64,000 bases of DNA. Source: Paenibacillus sp. BIC5C1 (GTDB taxonomy: Bacteria; Bacillota; Bacilli; Paenibacillales; Paenibacillaceae). The notes beneath the pieces are model-generated. The model searched no databases. It worked only from the letters and a program-made list of their open reading frames with translations, and was not told the origin of the DNA. The stretch spans positions 5,146,001 through 5,210,000 of the forward strand of contig NZ_CP135922.1 in assembly GCF_032399705.1 (NCBI RefSeq), in the 5' to 3' direction. A program made the position numbers and the translations under genes. This document shows, piece after piece, positions 1-8,651 of this stretch (positions are counted from its first letter, which is position 1; each line of letters starts with the position of its first letter).

Positions 1-490
1 ATCCAGCTGCTCGGGCATTTTCCAAACTGCGGTATACATCATCTGTATTATGAATCCGGCCAATACCTGTCAACAGATCATTTTGAAAAGCCTGTACTCC
101 AAAGCTGACACGGTTCACTCCGCCTTCTTTCATAACTGCGAGCTTCTCTGCATCGGTCGTGCCCGGGTTAGCTTCCATTGAAAACTCAATATCATCTGCC
201 CAATTCGGAAAATAGGTTTTGACGGACTTCAGGAATACGGCCATTTCGTCCGGTTTCAGTGCAGTTGGCGTACCGCCGCCCACAAATATGGTCTTGATTT
301 CTCCCGGCGGATTCGCTTTAACCGTATGTTCCATCTCCCGTTCCAGCGCTTCAAGGTACTGCATAACAGGCTGGTCCTTTAATACATAGGAGTTAAAATC
401 GCAGTAAAAACATTTATTTGTGCAAAAAGGAATGTGAAGATACACCGCTTGGGGTGCACCTGTCTTCCGGCTGTGTGCTGCCAATGTCAT
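1..490 (-). CDS. hemW: HemW-like radical SAM heme chaperone (partial, N-terminal part)
   Basis: The first 163 residues are visible; the C-terminal part lies beyond the left edge. The product belongs to the oxygen-independent coproporphyrinogen oxidase-like family now regarded as heme chaperone HemW. The radical SAM motif CxxxCxxC is present as CTNKCFYC (Cys23, 27, 30), followed by the glycine-rich FVGGGTPT stretch that binds SAM. The ATG at 490 lies behind a weak GGGGGAC ribosome site. It follows lepA on the same strand, as hemN/hemW does in Bacillus, but an intrinsic terminator and a repeat pair separate the two. Family assignment is firm; true coproporphyrinogen oxidase activity is unlikely for this subfamily. 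Confidence 0.93.
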   Translation of the reverse strand, partial: MTLAAHSRKTGAPQAVYLHIPFCTNKCFYCDFNSYVLKDQPVMQYLEALEREMEHTVKANPPGEIKTIFVGGGTPTALKPDEMAVFLKSVKTYFPNWADDIEFSMEANPGTTDAEKLAVMKEGGVNRVSFGVQAFQNDLLTGIGRIHNTDDVYRSLENARAAG

Positions 491-509
491 GGCAAGTCCC
501 CCTCTATTT

Positions 510-537
510 GAAAAAAGGAAAGCCATCCGGCTTCCCT
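510..537 (-). terminator. Intrinsic terminator between lepA and hemW
   Basis: On the minus strand an 8-bp stem (GGGAAGCC / GGCTTTCC, one G-T pair) with a GGAT loop is followed by six T residues. It would end lepA transcripts just before hemW, so hemW expression depends on readthrough or on a promoter in this short gap. Confidence 0.75.
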
Positions 538-577
538 TTCAGCTTGGTTTATTGGTTATTCTGTAATCTAATTTGAA

Positions 578-659
578 TACACACATTCTGTGTTGTACCC
601 GCGTTTGCAAGCAAACGGCTTACAATTCAATTTTGATACACACATTCTGTGTTGTACCC
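578..659. repeat. Two copies of a 23-bp hairpin-forming direct repeat behind lepA
   Basis: The identical 23-bp unit at 578-600 and 637-659 begins TACACACATTCTGTG and ends TTGTACCC. Each copy is itself an imperfect inverted repeat (ACACA TTC TGTGT core). Between the copies is a perfect small hairpin, CGTTTGC-AA-GCAAACG (602-617). The second copy is further bracketed by inverted AATTCAATTTT (624-634) and AAAATTGAATT (660-670). The array sits immediately after the lepA stop codon. Confidence 0.85.
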
Positions 660-671
660 AAAATTGAATTA

Positions 672-2486
672 TTAATCATCAATTTTCAGCACCGCCATGA
701 ACGCTTCCTGCGGAACCTCTACGTTACCAACCTGCTTCATCCGCTTCTTACCTTCCTTCTGCTTCTCGAGCAGTTTCCGTTTCCGCGAGATGTCACCGCC
801 ATAACACTTGGCAAGTACGTTTTTACGCATTGCTTTTACCGTTTCACGAGCTACAACTTTGGTACCCACAGATGCTTGGATCGGCACCTCGAACATTTGC
901 CGTGGAATCAGCTCGCGCAGCTTCTCACAGATAATGCGTCCGCGGTTATACGCACGGTCACGGTGAACGATGAAGGACAAGGCATCGACTTGCTCACCAT
1001 TAAGCAAGATATCCATTTTCGCCAGATTAGACTGACGATAACCGGACAGCTCGTAGTCGAAGGATGCATATCCTTTGGTGCTTGATTTCAATTGATCGAA
1101 GAAGTCATATACAATCTCGGACAACGGGATCTCATACGTAATGGTAACCCGAGTTGTGTCCAAATATTCCATATTCACATATTCACCGCGTTTATTCTGA
1201 CAAAGCTCCATAATGGTACCTACATAATCATTTGGTACGATAATCGAAGCTTTAACATACGGTTCTTCAACGTAATCAATTCTTCCCACCTCAGGATAGT
1301 TGGATGGGTTGTCAATCTGCATAACTTCACCATTGGTCAACGTCACGTGGTAAATTACGCTTGGTGCAGTCGTAATCAGTGGAATATTGAACTCACGCTC
1401 AATCCGCTCCTGGATAACATCCATGTGAAGCAATCCAAGGAATCCGCAACGGAATCCAAAACCGAGTGCACTGGAAGTCTCCGGCTCAAAGCTGAGTGAA
1501 GCATCGTTCAACTGCAATTTCTCCAACGCTTCACGCAGGTTAACATAATCCGATGTTTCAATCGGATAGAGACCGCAGTATACCATTGGATTAATTTTGC
1601 GGTAACCCGGCAAAGGTTCAGGTGTTGGATTTTTGGCATCTGTCACCGTATCCCCGACTTGTGTATCGCCTACATGACGGATACCTGCAACGATAAATCC
1701 AACATCACCGACGTTCAGCTCGTCCACGATAGTCATGCGAGGTTTGAACGCTCCAACCTCAATGACTTCAAAAGTTTTGCCTGTTGCCATCATTTTGATT
1801 TTGGAACCTGATTTGATCTTGCCGTCTACAACACGTACGTAAACAATTACCCCTTTGTACGGGTCATAGTGAGAGTCAAAAATCAGCGCTTTCAAAGGCT
1901 GGTCCGGATCACCTTGTGGAGCTGGTACACTTTGCACGACTTGCTCCAGAATCTCTTTGATACCAATTCCCGCTTTGGCTGAAGCCAAAACCGCATTGCT
2001 TGTATCCAGTCCAATGACATCTTCCACTTCCTGTTTAACCCGATCCGGGTCAGCACTAGGAAGGTCAATCTTGTTAATTACCGGTAAAATTTCAAGATCA
2101 TTATCTAATGCCAGGTACACGTTAGCCAGCGTCTGGGCTTCAATTCCCTGTGCCGCATCCACAACCAGCAAAGCACCTTCACATGCAGCAAGGCTACGTG
2201 ATACTTCATATGTGAAGTCTACGTGTCCAGGCGTATCAATCAGATTCAAGAGATACTCTTCGCCGTCATCGGCTTTGTAAGTCAGCGCTACCGCCTGCAA
2301 CTTGATCGTAATTCCACGTTCGCGTTCAAGTTCCATTTGGTCCAATACTTGTTCTTGCATTTCACGTGTAGTTAGCGCACCTGTGTACTCCAAGATCCGG
2401 TCCGCAAGTGTTGATTTGCCGTGATCTATATGTGCAATAATTGAAAAGTTACGAATTTTACGTTGTCTTGCCCGAATGTCAGTCAT
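672..2486 (-). CDS. lepA: Elongation factor 4 (LepA), ribosome back-translocase GTPase
   Basis: Full-length 604-residue translational GTPase. The G domain shows AHIDHGKS (G1, about residues 18-25), DTPGHVDF (G3) and [10 protein letters not shown] (G4), and the LepA-specific C-terminal domain ends in the basic [16 protein letters not shown] stretch. EF4 binds stalled 70S ribosomes and remodels or back-translocates them using GTP. The gene follows the yqxA-like gene and precedes hemW, the same order as in Bacillus. A good vegetative promoter lies just upstream (2524-2552). Confidence 0.98.
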   Translation of the reverse strand: MTDIRARQRKIRNFSIIAHIDHGKSTLADRILEYTGALTTREMQEQVLDQMELERERGITIKLQAVALTYKADDGEEYLLNLIDTPGHVDFTYEVSRSLAACEGALLVVDAAQGIEAQTLANVYLALDNDLEILPVINKIDLPSADPDRVKQEVEDVIGLDTSNAVLASAKAGIGIKEILEQVVQSVPAPQGDPDQPLKALIFDSHYDPYKGVIVYVRVVDGKIKSGSKIKMMATGKTFEVIEVGAFKPRMTIVDELNVGDVGFIVAGIRHVGDTQVGDTVTDAKNPTPEPLPGYRKINPMVYCGLYPIETSDYVNLREALEKLQLNDASLSFEPETSSALGFGFRCGFLGLLHMDVIQERIEREFNIPLITTAPSVIYHVTLTNGEVMQIDNPSNYPEVGRIDYVEEPYVKASIIVPNDYVGTIMELCQNKRGEYVNMEYLDTTRVTITYEIPLSEIVYDFFDQLKSSTKGYASFDYELSGYRQSNLAKMDILLNGEQVDALSFIVHRDRAYNRGRIICEKLRELIPRQMFEVPIQASVGTKVVARETVKAMRKNVLAKCYGGDISRKRKLLEKQKEGKKRMKQVGNVEVPQEAFMAVLKIDD

Positions 2487-2523
2487 TCCTTACCCCCAGA
2501 AACAGCCTAGTGTCAATCACTTC

Positions 2524-2552
2524 ATTATAACAGTTGATGCAGGGTGCATCAA
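2524..2552 (-). promoter_or_regulatory. Sigma-A type promoter for lepA with overlapping palindrome
   Basis: Minus strand: -35 TTGATG (2547-2552), 17-bp spacer, -10 TATAAT (2524-2529), about 38 bp before the lepA ATG. A perfect inverted repeat, TTGATGCA-N3-TGCATCAA (2534-2552), covers the -35 box and most of the spacer, the usual place for a repressor site. No candidate regulator is known to me. Confidence 0.65.
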
Positions 2553-2632
2553 TCCCGCGTTGCCTCAACTTTATAATTAGCGCCACAATTGCGAACTCCC
2601 AAGGGTATATTTTGCCTATATGTCACAACCTT

Positions 2633-2992
2633 TTATTCAGCGACTCCGCTAAATAAGGATACTACCCACTTCATTCCGTTATGGGACAGATTTTGAAGAA
2701 GACCTGCCGTTTTGTCAGCCAGCACGTCGACCGGCGCTTTGCTCTGCTCTGCACCAAGCACCTGACTCGGTGACAGAACAGGTACTGCTGGAGGTTCTTT
2801 AATCTCCTGTTGTACGGACGTGGTCGGAACAGACTCGGCAACCGGTGACACCGGCTGAGTTTTCACCACTGCAGGGTTGCCGGTCGAATCATCGCCCCTA
2901 TTAAAGCTGCTGCCTGCCAGCTGCATTCCAAACAGAACACCCAGCAACATTAATACACAGATGGAAAACAATCTTTTGCCGAATCTGGACAC
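2633..2992 (-). CDS. YqxA-like small membrane-anchored protein
   Basis: 119 residues starting at a GTG with a good ribosome site (AGGAGGCGAGGAAT). One N-terminal membrane segment (about residues 8-26) is followed by a Pro/Ser/Val-rich extracytoplasmic part and a short amphipathic C-terminus (MKWVVSLFSG). Its place between spoIIP and lepA is exactly that of yqxA (DUF3679) in Bacillus, which is the main reason for the call; sequence similarity to YqxA cannot be judged here. Function is unknown, and its link to sporulation is only by position. Confidence 0.6.
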   Translation of the reverse strand: MSRFGKRLFSICVLMLLGVLFGMQLAGSSFNRGDDSTGNPAVVKTQPVSPVAESVPTTSVQQEIKEPPAVPVLSPSQVLGAEQSKAPVDVLADKTAGLLQNLSHNGMKWVVSLFSGVAE

Positions 2993-3046
2993 ATTCCTCG
3001 CCTCCTGTTATATCTTTGTGTCTTCTATTCTTTCATCTCAAGAATA

Positions 3047-4342
3047 CTAGCCACCTTTTGACGTCTTTTCCGCACTCGCTTTGTCCACCTTCTGATCATC
3101 CCAGTACACCTCTGCAATCATGTCGGCGAGTACTTTGGATGTCCGTTCCAGTTCAGCAGCCGTATTATCAATGCCGCCAATCTCAATCAATATGCTGTTG
3201 GGAGAAAGCGTCTGGTTGTATTCACCATTGTTGGCCCCGCCACCATCTTTGCCCCAGACGCCCCGAGACACCCCTGGATACTTCGCTTCCAGCTTCTTAT
3301 GAATTTTGGCCGCAAAGGCTTCATTCTGCTGCCAGTTTGGATTTTCATGTCCTATAATAAAATATACTTTGGCATAACCCAGATTATTAATGGTCGTCGT
3401 TGTTTTGTTATGACGCTGAGAGTCACGGTGGATATCGATGAGATACGTAAGATCGTCATTTTGAGCGAGTGCAGCTTTCACTGTCTGACGAGAGTATTTA
3501 TAGGAATAATTCCAGTTATAATCTTTTACCTTGGTCGGATAATCTTCCTTAGCATGTTCCACCCCAATCCCCAGTTTCTCTAAACTGTCGGTCAAGTAGG
3601 TTCCCACTTGAAAAACATTACCAGTCGATTTACCAGAGGAAGGATTGTCACTCTTCGTGCCCAAGAGAGGATTGTATCCTTCACGTGGATGAGAATGGTA
3701 GACAAGGATCGCTTTTTTTCCTGTCGTTGGTTTACTCGGTTCATCTTTACCGCCACTCTTCGGTGGAGGATCACCCTTTACTTCACCATCACCGGGGTCC
3801 TTTGGATCGGATGGATCGGGATTATCCTGACCTGGCGGGATATGCTGCTCGCCACCTGATTTCCCTCCGCCTGCCGAGGCCGTATCAATGAGTCCTGGAC
3901 CCGGCTGATAATCTTCTGGAGCTTCAGCTTTTTCATTCCCCGATCCCGGTCGCAGCAATACGGGTTGATTGGAACCCATGCCAGGCATTTCTCTAGCGAT
4001 CAGGCTTTTGGGGTCTTGCGGATTCACATTCGTCAGCAGTTGGAACACAAACGAAGTCAGATTCTCACCAGAAAATGCAGAAGCCTGATCTTTCTTAGCT
4101 AGATGAGGCATTTCCATGCCGAGCATGTCCACAAAAAAGCTGCTTGATACGGCTCCCGCAAATCCTTTCATAGAAGAAACGGGCGAGCTATTCAAACGCT
4201 TCTCTGCCATGCCTCCTAGACCGAGTACAACAAAAAACAAAGCAGATATGATCATAAGCAACAACAACGTACGGCCCATGGCCAGCACGTGCAAACATCT
4301 CTTTTTCCATTTACCAATATTCCAGGCCAATATTTTGTTCAT
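3047..4342 (-). CDS. spoIIP: Stage II sporulation protein P, engulfment peptidoglycan hydrolase
   Basis: 431 residues when started at the ATG at 4342, which has GGGAAGGAG eight to nine bases upstream; a longer frame exists but has no ribosome site. A short cytoplasmic stretch and one membrane helix are followed by a long Pro/Gly/Lys/Asp-rich linker and a C-terminal SpoIIP amidase/endopeptidase domain. Seen there are the zinc/catalytic motifs YHSHPREGY, YLIDIHRDS and a terminal LIEIGG. SpoIIP works with SpoIID and SpoIIM to thin septal peptidoglycan during engulfment. It lies downstream of gpr, separated by a terminator, so it needs its own promoter. Confidence 0.95.
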   Translation of the reverse strand: MNKILAWNIGKWKKRCLHVLAMGRTLLLLMIISALFFVVLGLGGMAEKRLNSSPVSSMKGFAGAVSSSFFVDMLGMEMPHLAKKDQASAFSGENLTSFVFQLLTNVNPQDPKSLIAREMPGMGSNQPVLLRPGSGNEKAEAPEDYQPGPGLIDTASAGGGKSGGEQHIPPGQDNPDPSDPKDPGDGEVKGDPPPKSGGKDEPSKPTTGKKAILVYHSHPREGYNPLLGTKSDNPSSGKSTGNVFQVGTYLTDSLEKLGIGVEHAKEDYPTKVKDYNWNYSYKYSRQTVKAALAQNDDLTYLIDIHRDSQRHNKTTTTINNLGYAKVYFIIGHENPNWQQNEAFAAKIHKKLEAKYPGVSRGVWGKDGGGANNGEYNQTLSPNSILIEIGGIDNTAAELERTSKVLADMIAEVYWDDQKVDKASAEKTSKGG

Positions 4343-4430
4343 TGCTTCTGTCTCCTTCCCTGCTGGACAACGCTTATACTTCAACTCTATGAGCCTGCCA
4401 GATTTGATAGAACAGGAAAAAGAAGATTGC

Positions 4431-4462
4431 ACAAAAAAAGAAAGTCCGATAGATTCGGACCT
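4431..4462 (-). terminator. Intrinsic terminator between gpr and spoIIP
   Basis: On the minus strand GTCCGA-ATCTA-TCGGAC is followed by TTTCTTTTTTT. It follows the gpr stop codon closely and isolates gpr from spoIIP. Confidence 0.8.
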
Positions 4463-4503
4463 TCTTTACAGGAGTCTCAAGCATTTAAATTCCAAAATGT
4501 TAA

Positions 4504-5505
4504 TTAATGGGTGTACGCAGCTACATTCTCAGCATTTACTGCGTCATGGAGCGCGGCATTCAGACCTGTTGCAATAATATTGGCAATATCTTCGACAAAT
4601 TCGTCGATTTCTTTGGGGGTAACGATCAGATCATGACCTAGCGGCTCCAGTACCTCTTTTACCAAACTGAGACGGTCATTTTCGCCGATATCGTCCAGCA
4701 TGCCCATAATCTGTTTCGTCTGGTCGGTCTCTTGCCGAAAATGAGTACGCATCATTTCGATGACGTTATTCACAATGGTCGACGCATAACATACGGTAGG
4801 TACACCGATGGCAATGCAGGGAACACCCAAAATTTCACGTGTCAGTCCACGTCGCTTGTTCCCAATACCTGAGCCAGGATGAATGCCGATGTCTGCCACC
4901 TGAATCGTTGTATTAACACGTTCAAGGGAGCGTGAAGCCAGCGCATCAATTGCAATAATCGCATCCGGCTTCGTTCGATCCACGATCGCTTGTACGATGT
5001 CACTGGATTCTATACCCGTTGTACCCAGCACACCTGGCGCAATGGCACTGACTTCCCGATACCCCGGTGCAACCTGATCCGGCACCAGCTCAAAATACTG
5101 ACGGGTAACCATCAGATTCTCCACTACCAGCGGACCAAGTGAATCAGGCGTGACGTTCAGGTTGCCCAAACCCACAATCAGCACCTTGGATGTCTTGTTA
5201 ATTCCGGCCTTGGCCAAAAAATCTTCCATCTCCCGCGTGAATTCTGCCGCCACCCGCTCCTGAAGATCGGTATCCCCGTTACGAAGCGATGGAACCTCCA
5301 AAGTGACATAGTGCCCCTTCACACGCCCAATTGCTGAAGCGGCTGCATCATCAAGCACATCAATACGTGTGATTTTGATACCGTCTTTCTCATCCACATC
5401 CTCCCGCAGCCCGGGAATCGTCTGTTTCTGTCCCCCCTGAGCCATCTCCTTGGAGTCAATTGCCAAGTCGGTACGAACTGCATAATTTTGCAAATCCAGT
5501 GTCAT
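4504..5505 (-). CDS. gpr: GPR germination protease (A25 family) zymogen
   Basis: 333 residues, the usual length for the spore protease that degrades small acid-soluble DNA-binding proteins at germination. The N-terminus has the family's VRTDLAIDSKE segment, where the propeptide is removed late in sporulation. Conserved core stretches include VGLGNLNVTPDSLGPLVVE, AIDALASRS and HPGSGIGNKR. The upstream region holds a fitting forespore sigma-G/F promoter (5537-5566), consistent with synthesis as an inactive precursor in the forespore. It is divergent from rpsT, as in Bacillus. Confidence 0.97.
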   Translation of the reverse strand: MTLDLQNYAVRTDLAIDSKEMAQGGQKQTIPGLREDVDEKDGIKITRIDVLDDAAASAIGRVKGHYVTLEVPSLRNGDTDLQERVAAEFTREMEDFLAKAGINKTSKVLIVGLGNLNVTPDSLGPLVVENLMVTRQYFELVPDQVAPGYREVSAIAPGVLGTTGIESSDIVQAIVDRTKPDAIIAIDALASRSLERVNTTIQVADIGIHPGSGIGNKRRGLTREILGVPCIAIGVPTVCYASTIVNNVIEMMRTHFRQETDQTKQIMGMLDDIGENDRLSLVKEVLEPLGHDLIVTPKEIDEFVEDIANIIATGLNAALHDAVNAENVAAYTH

Positions 5506-5536
5506 CTGTCCCTGCCTCCCTTACCGCATTTGAGCA

Positions 5537-5566
5537 TATTGTGTGGGAAAATGGTGTGCTTTATGC
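5537..5566 (-). promoter_or_regulatory. Forespore sigma-G/sigma-F type promoter for gpr
   Basis: Minus strand: -35 GCATA (5562-5566), 18-bp spacer, -10 CACAATA (5537-5543). This matches the sigma-G consensus GNATR / CATNNTA with one mismatch and lies about 32 bp upstream of the gpr start, a fitting distance for a gene known to be forespore-expressed. Confidence 0.5.
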
Positions 5567-5595
5567 AGCACTATCGAACATCATAGGAAAATCTG

Positions 5596-5624
5596 TTGCA
5601 ATTTGCATGCCAGCGTGCTAGAAT
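5596..5624 (+). promoter_or_regulatory. Sigma-A promoter for rpsT
   Basis: TTGCAA (5596-5601), 17-bp spacer, TAGAAT (5619-5624), with the predicted start about 50 bases before the rpsT ATG. It is divergent from the gpr promoter. Confidence 0.6.
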
Positions 5625-5680
5625 ATTTTAAGTTGTGAAACGTTTGTATTCATGCAAATGCCTTACAGGAGGTGAATGTA

Positions 5681-5953
5681 ATGCCAAACATCAAATCCGC
5701 TGTTAAACGCGTAAAAACGAGCGACAAGCGCCGCGCACTCAACGCTTCCCAGAAATCTGCACTCCGTACAGCTGTTAAAGCTGCTGATGCTGCTCTGGTA
5801 AGTAACGAAGTTGATACTGCAAAAGCTGCGATTCAAGCTGCTTCCAAAAAGCTGGACAAGGCTGTAACTAAAGGTCTGGTTCATAAAAATGCTGCAGCCC
5901 GCAAAAAGTCTCGCTTGGCGAAAAAACTGAACGCTCTTTCCGCACAAGCGTAA
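5681..5953 (+). CDS. rpsT: 30S ribosomal protein S20
   Basis: 90 residues beginning [17 protein letters not shown], the typical S20 N-terminus; the ATG at 5681 has a perfect AGGAGGTG six bases upstream. The protein is Lys/Ala-rich and helical throughout, as expected for a 16S rRNA-binding protein of the small subunit. It is a single-gene unit with its own promoter and terminator, pointing against its neighbours gpr and holA, as in Bacillus. Confidence 0.98.
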   Translation: MPNIKSAVKRVKTSDKRRALNASQKSALRTAVKAADAALVSNEVDTAKAAIQAASKKLDKAVTKGLVHKNAAARKKSRLAKKLNALSAQA

Positions 5954-5980
5954 GAAGCGTTACTTATACGATCTAATGGA

Positions 5981-6015
5981 AAAATCCTGAACAGCACGAG
6001 CTTTCAGGATTTTTT
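5981..6015. terminator. rpsT terminator, usable on both strands
   Basis: AATCCTGAA / TTCAGGATT stem with a 10-base loop and T-runs on either side; it lies about 30 bases after the rpsT stop codon. Confidence 0.8.
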
Positions 6016-6048
6016 AGTATCTGATTCTATAAGCACTCATTTAAACAG

Positions 6049-6096
6049 AGCGGCCTTTATTCCGATGATCTCACCATCAACGGATTAGAGGCCGCT
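6049..6096. terminator. Long hairpin between convergent rpsT and holA
   Basis: AGCGGCCT and AGGCCGCT arms with an inner TATTCCG / CGGATTA pairing. The following T-run is short (CTTTGT on plus, CTCTGTTT on minus), so it may be a weak terminator or a stability hairpin behind holA. Confidence 0.5.
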
Positions 6097-6119
6097 TTGT
6101 ATTACAGTTGTATCTGAGT

Positions 6120-7136
6120 TTAAGCTCCGAGCCTTAACAAGAAAAGCTCCAGTCCGAGCACTTTATCCACTGCCCCGGTCTTCATCTGATAATCCAGTTC
6201 ACTGAGGTGACTCAGAATCAACCTCAAACGTTCTGCCTGAAACTTGCGAGCCTGTTCACCAGCAATTTTAACAGCATACGGATGCAGACCAAGCTGGCTG
6301 GCAATTTGCTGTTGGGAGTAACTCTGCTGCCCTAACTCTTTTACCTGAATCATAATTCGAAATTGACGAGCAATCAAGGCAGCAATTTTGATTGGTTCTT
6401 CACGCTGCTTCAGCAACTCATAAAAAAGACCCAAGGCTTTCTCCAGCCTTAAGTTAGCGAGCTCCTCTACCAATGCGAACACATTCTGCTCCGTACTTCG
6501 CGCCACCAGTGATTCGATATCCGCGCGTGTGATCATGCCCCCGTTACCAGCGAACAGACATAACTTGTCCACTTCCGCAGATAACGTCTGAAGGCCTGTT
6601 CCTGCATAACTCACAAGCGTGTCAGCCGCTCCGGCCTCAAAAGATACATCCCGCTGCTTCGCCAGCTTTACAATCCAACCCAGCAGCTCCTCACCACTTA
6701 GCGGGGCAAATGCAAGGACAACGGCTTGTTTCTTGGCAACCTTCACTAGTTTTTTACGCTCGTCCAGTTTATCTCCTTGGGCCAAAAATACAATCGTACT
6801 GTAATCTGCCGGATTGTCCATATATGTAAGCAGCCGATCAATCTGGTGATCAATTTTGGAATCCTTGCCTGCTGTAAACAAATTAGCATCGCGAACGATA
6901 ATGAGTTTACGTGGAACAAGAAAAGGAACCGTCTCCGCTTCTTCAATGACCACCTCCACAGGTGTCTCAGAGAGATCATATGGAATGATCGCAAATTCTC
7001 GGTGTTCTTCTTCAATTACCTGTTGTTTTAACATATCCGTAAATTGCTGTATCTGGTACTTCTCCGTTCCGTACAGCACATATACCGGAGCCGTTTCTCC
7101 ATTACGTATTGCCTTTGTCGCACTCTTTACATCCAT
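6120..7136 (-). CDS. holA: DNA polymerase III delta subunit
   Basis: 338 residues from the ATG at 7136, chosen because GGGGG lies seven bases upstream; a GTG one codon earlier is the alternative. The clamp-loader delta subunit opens the beta sliding clamp. Family features seen are the N-terminal VYVLYGTEKYQIQQFTDML, the LIIVRDANLF segment and the C-terminal helical collar (LSELDYQMKTGAVDKVLGLELFLL in pieces). In Bacillus this gene (yqeN) follows comEC directly; here about 3.3 kb of other genes lies between. Confidence 0.95.
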   Translation of the reverse strand: MDVKSATKAIRNGETAPVYVLYGTEKYQIQQFTDMLKQQVIEEEHREFAIIPYDLSETPVEVVIEEAETVPFLVPRKLIIVRDANLFTAGKDSKIDHQIDRLLTYMDNPADYSTIVFLAQGDKLDERKKLVKVAKKQAVVLAFAPLSGEELLGWIVKLAKQRDVSFEAGAADTLVSYAGTGLQTLSAEVDKLCLFAGNGGMITRADIESLVARSTEQNVFALVEELANLRLEKALGLFYELLKQREEPIKIAALIARQFRIMIQVKELGQQSYSQQQIASQLGLHPYAVKIAGEQARKFQAERLRLILSHLSELDYQMKTGAVDKVLGLELFLLRLGA

Positions 7137-7180
7137 CACGGTGCCCCCTTATCTCTCTTATCCTACCAGAAAACGTAACA

Positions 7181-7225
7181 GACAACAAAGGGGCCTTACA
7201 TCCGGTTAACGGATGAAGGCCCCCT
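7181..7225 (-). terminator. Strong hairpin terminator behind the anti-sigma gene
   Basis: A perfect or near-perfect stem, GGGGCCTT-ACATCCG / CGGATG-AAGGCCCC, with a GTTAA loop (arms 7190-7204 and 7210-7224). On the minus strand it is followed by TTTGTTGT. It separates the sigma/anti-sigma operon from holA. Confidence 0.7.
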
Positions 7226-7394
7226 GTCCTACATCTATATAAACGCTGACACCAACAATTCTAGAAAAAGCTGGTGCGCGGTCATACGACGTCAGTTATG
7301 CCAACTGAGATAGGACGTTGTTGTTACTTTCAATATATTCTTGATACAACAGAAATGTTCGGCAAGTCTTGAGGCCAAACGTATAATTCACAGC

Positions 7395-8651
7395 CTATTT
7401 GGCAGAGGTTCCGCTTGAAGTAGTAGACACGTTAAACGATTTTTTCACTGTTGTTCCATCTTGATCTGTCTCGTAATTAAATACGGCGCTATCCTGAGAC
7501 CAGCTCGCAGATTTTAGTGTGCCCTCCACATTACGTTGCTCGACCAGATTTAGCACATCCGAGTCAGCGGCTGGTTTAGAGTAGATGCTGATCTGATCGC
7601 CGAGCAGCATGACCAGATAGGAGCCATCGGGTGACTTCCATTCTTTTGGAGTCGTGGTGGCAAGTGCCCCTGAATCCGTGGCAGCCAATCCTTTATTTCC
7701 TCCCGCTGCATCCATACCTGTCTCGGAATCAGGACTCGTCACGCCCTCTGTCGGCTCTTCTACCTTAACATCAGGCATATCCTGAGAAGTGAATGATTGT
7801 GCGTCCCCATTTTCAGGCTCTGTTGCTCCGCTCTCAGAAGAACCTGTCGAAGATCCCGTAGCAGGTCCTGAGTCTTGACTTTTTTGCTGATCCGCACTCT
7901 TGGTACTATCAGCAGGATTGGAACTGGAAGGGGCGTTCTTCGTTGCATCACTCTTGTTCAATTCTGAACCTGTATCCGGCTGTTTAGAAGTTTGGTCTTC
8001 CTTCAATTCAGGTTCCTGCTTCTTCTCTGAACTGTCTTCTTTAGGGCCAATTTCTTGAGCTTGTTTATCTTCAGCGGATGGCTGACTTTCCGAACTATCA
8101 ACCCAGACACTGTTATCGCTCTGTAGAGAGGAGGAAGAATCTTCATTGTTGATCTCTCTGCTCAGTGGATTTTGTCCCTCATTCCCGCCTTCTTGAGCAC
8201 TGCCTGTGCTCATTATCATTTCTGCATTTTCAATCTTCTCTGGCTGATATCCGAAAATAGCAACGCCCAGTACAACAGCTGCTGCTGCTGCGCCCATAGA
8301 CATCCGACCTGCCATGGAATTCAACCATCTTTGCTTCGGTTTCCGCTCACTTGAACGCTGTAAATTCTCAAATGCAGCAGGGACAGGACTCATTTCCTGT
8401 ATGGTACTGCTTTGTTCTCTTTTCGCTTCGTCGATTGCATCCAGTTGCGGCATAATGGCATCAACCAGACTGAATCTCGGGGTTACCTGCGGCAAATCTT
8501 CCAGTTCTCTGGAGAGAGCTCTGAGCAAACTAAAGTTTTCAGCGCACTCCGGACATTGGGCCACATGCTGTAGCATCTGCGCAGTTTCCGCCTCGCCCAG
8601 ATCATGATCCAGATACCGGTGCATCCATTCCACCACCTCTTCGCATTTCAT
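7395..8651 (-). CDS. Membrane-anchored zinc-finger anti-sigma factor
   Basis: 418 residues. The N-terminus (about 1-55) is a zf-HC2/ZAS anti-sigma domain with the HxxxCxxC zinc motif (HVAQCPEC). One membrane segment follows at about residues 115-133 (GAAAAAVVLGVAIFG), then an unusually long, low-complexity Ser/Glu/Gln/Asp-rich extracytoplasmic linker (about 140-310) and a C-terminal beta-rich domain of about 100 residues. Its start overlaps the ECF sigma gene by four bases (ATGA), so the pair is translationally coupled. It should hold the sigma factor inactive at the membrane until a cell-envelope signal arrives. The C-terminal sensor domain is not recognised. Confidence 0.85.
   Translation of the reverse strand: MKCEEVVEWMHRYLDHDLGEAETAQMLQHVAQCPECAENFSLLRALSRELEDLPQVTPRFSLVDAIMPQLDAIDEAKREQSSTIQEMSPVPAAFENLQRSSERKPKQRWLNSMAGRMSMGAAAAAVVLGVAIFGYQPEKIENAEMIMSTGSAQEGGNEGQNPLSREINNEDSSSSLQSDNSVWVDSSESQPSAEDKQAQEIGPKEDSSEKKQEPELKEDQTSKQPDTGSELNKSDATKNAPSSSNPADSTKSADQQKSQDSGPATGSSTGSSESGATEPENGDAQSFTSQDMPDVKVEEPTEGVTSPDSETGMDAAGGNKGLAATDSGALATTTPKEWKSPDGSYLVMLLGDQISIYSKPAADSDVLNLVEQRNVEGTLKSASWSQDSAVFNYETDQDGTTVKKSFNVSTTSSGTSAK

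Noticed and set aside
573-1499. Plus-strand open frames of 135-170 codons opposite lepA
   Set aside because: They are antisense shadows of lepA without ribosome sites or recognisable products.
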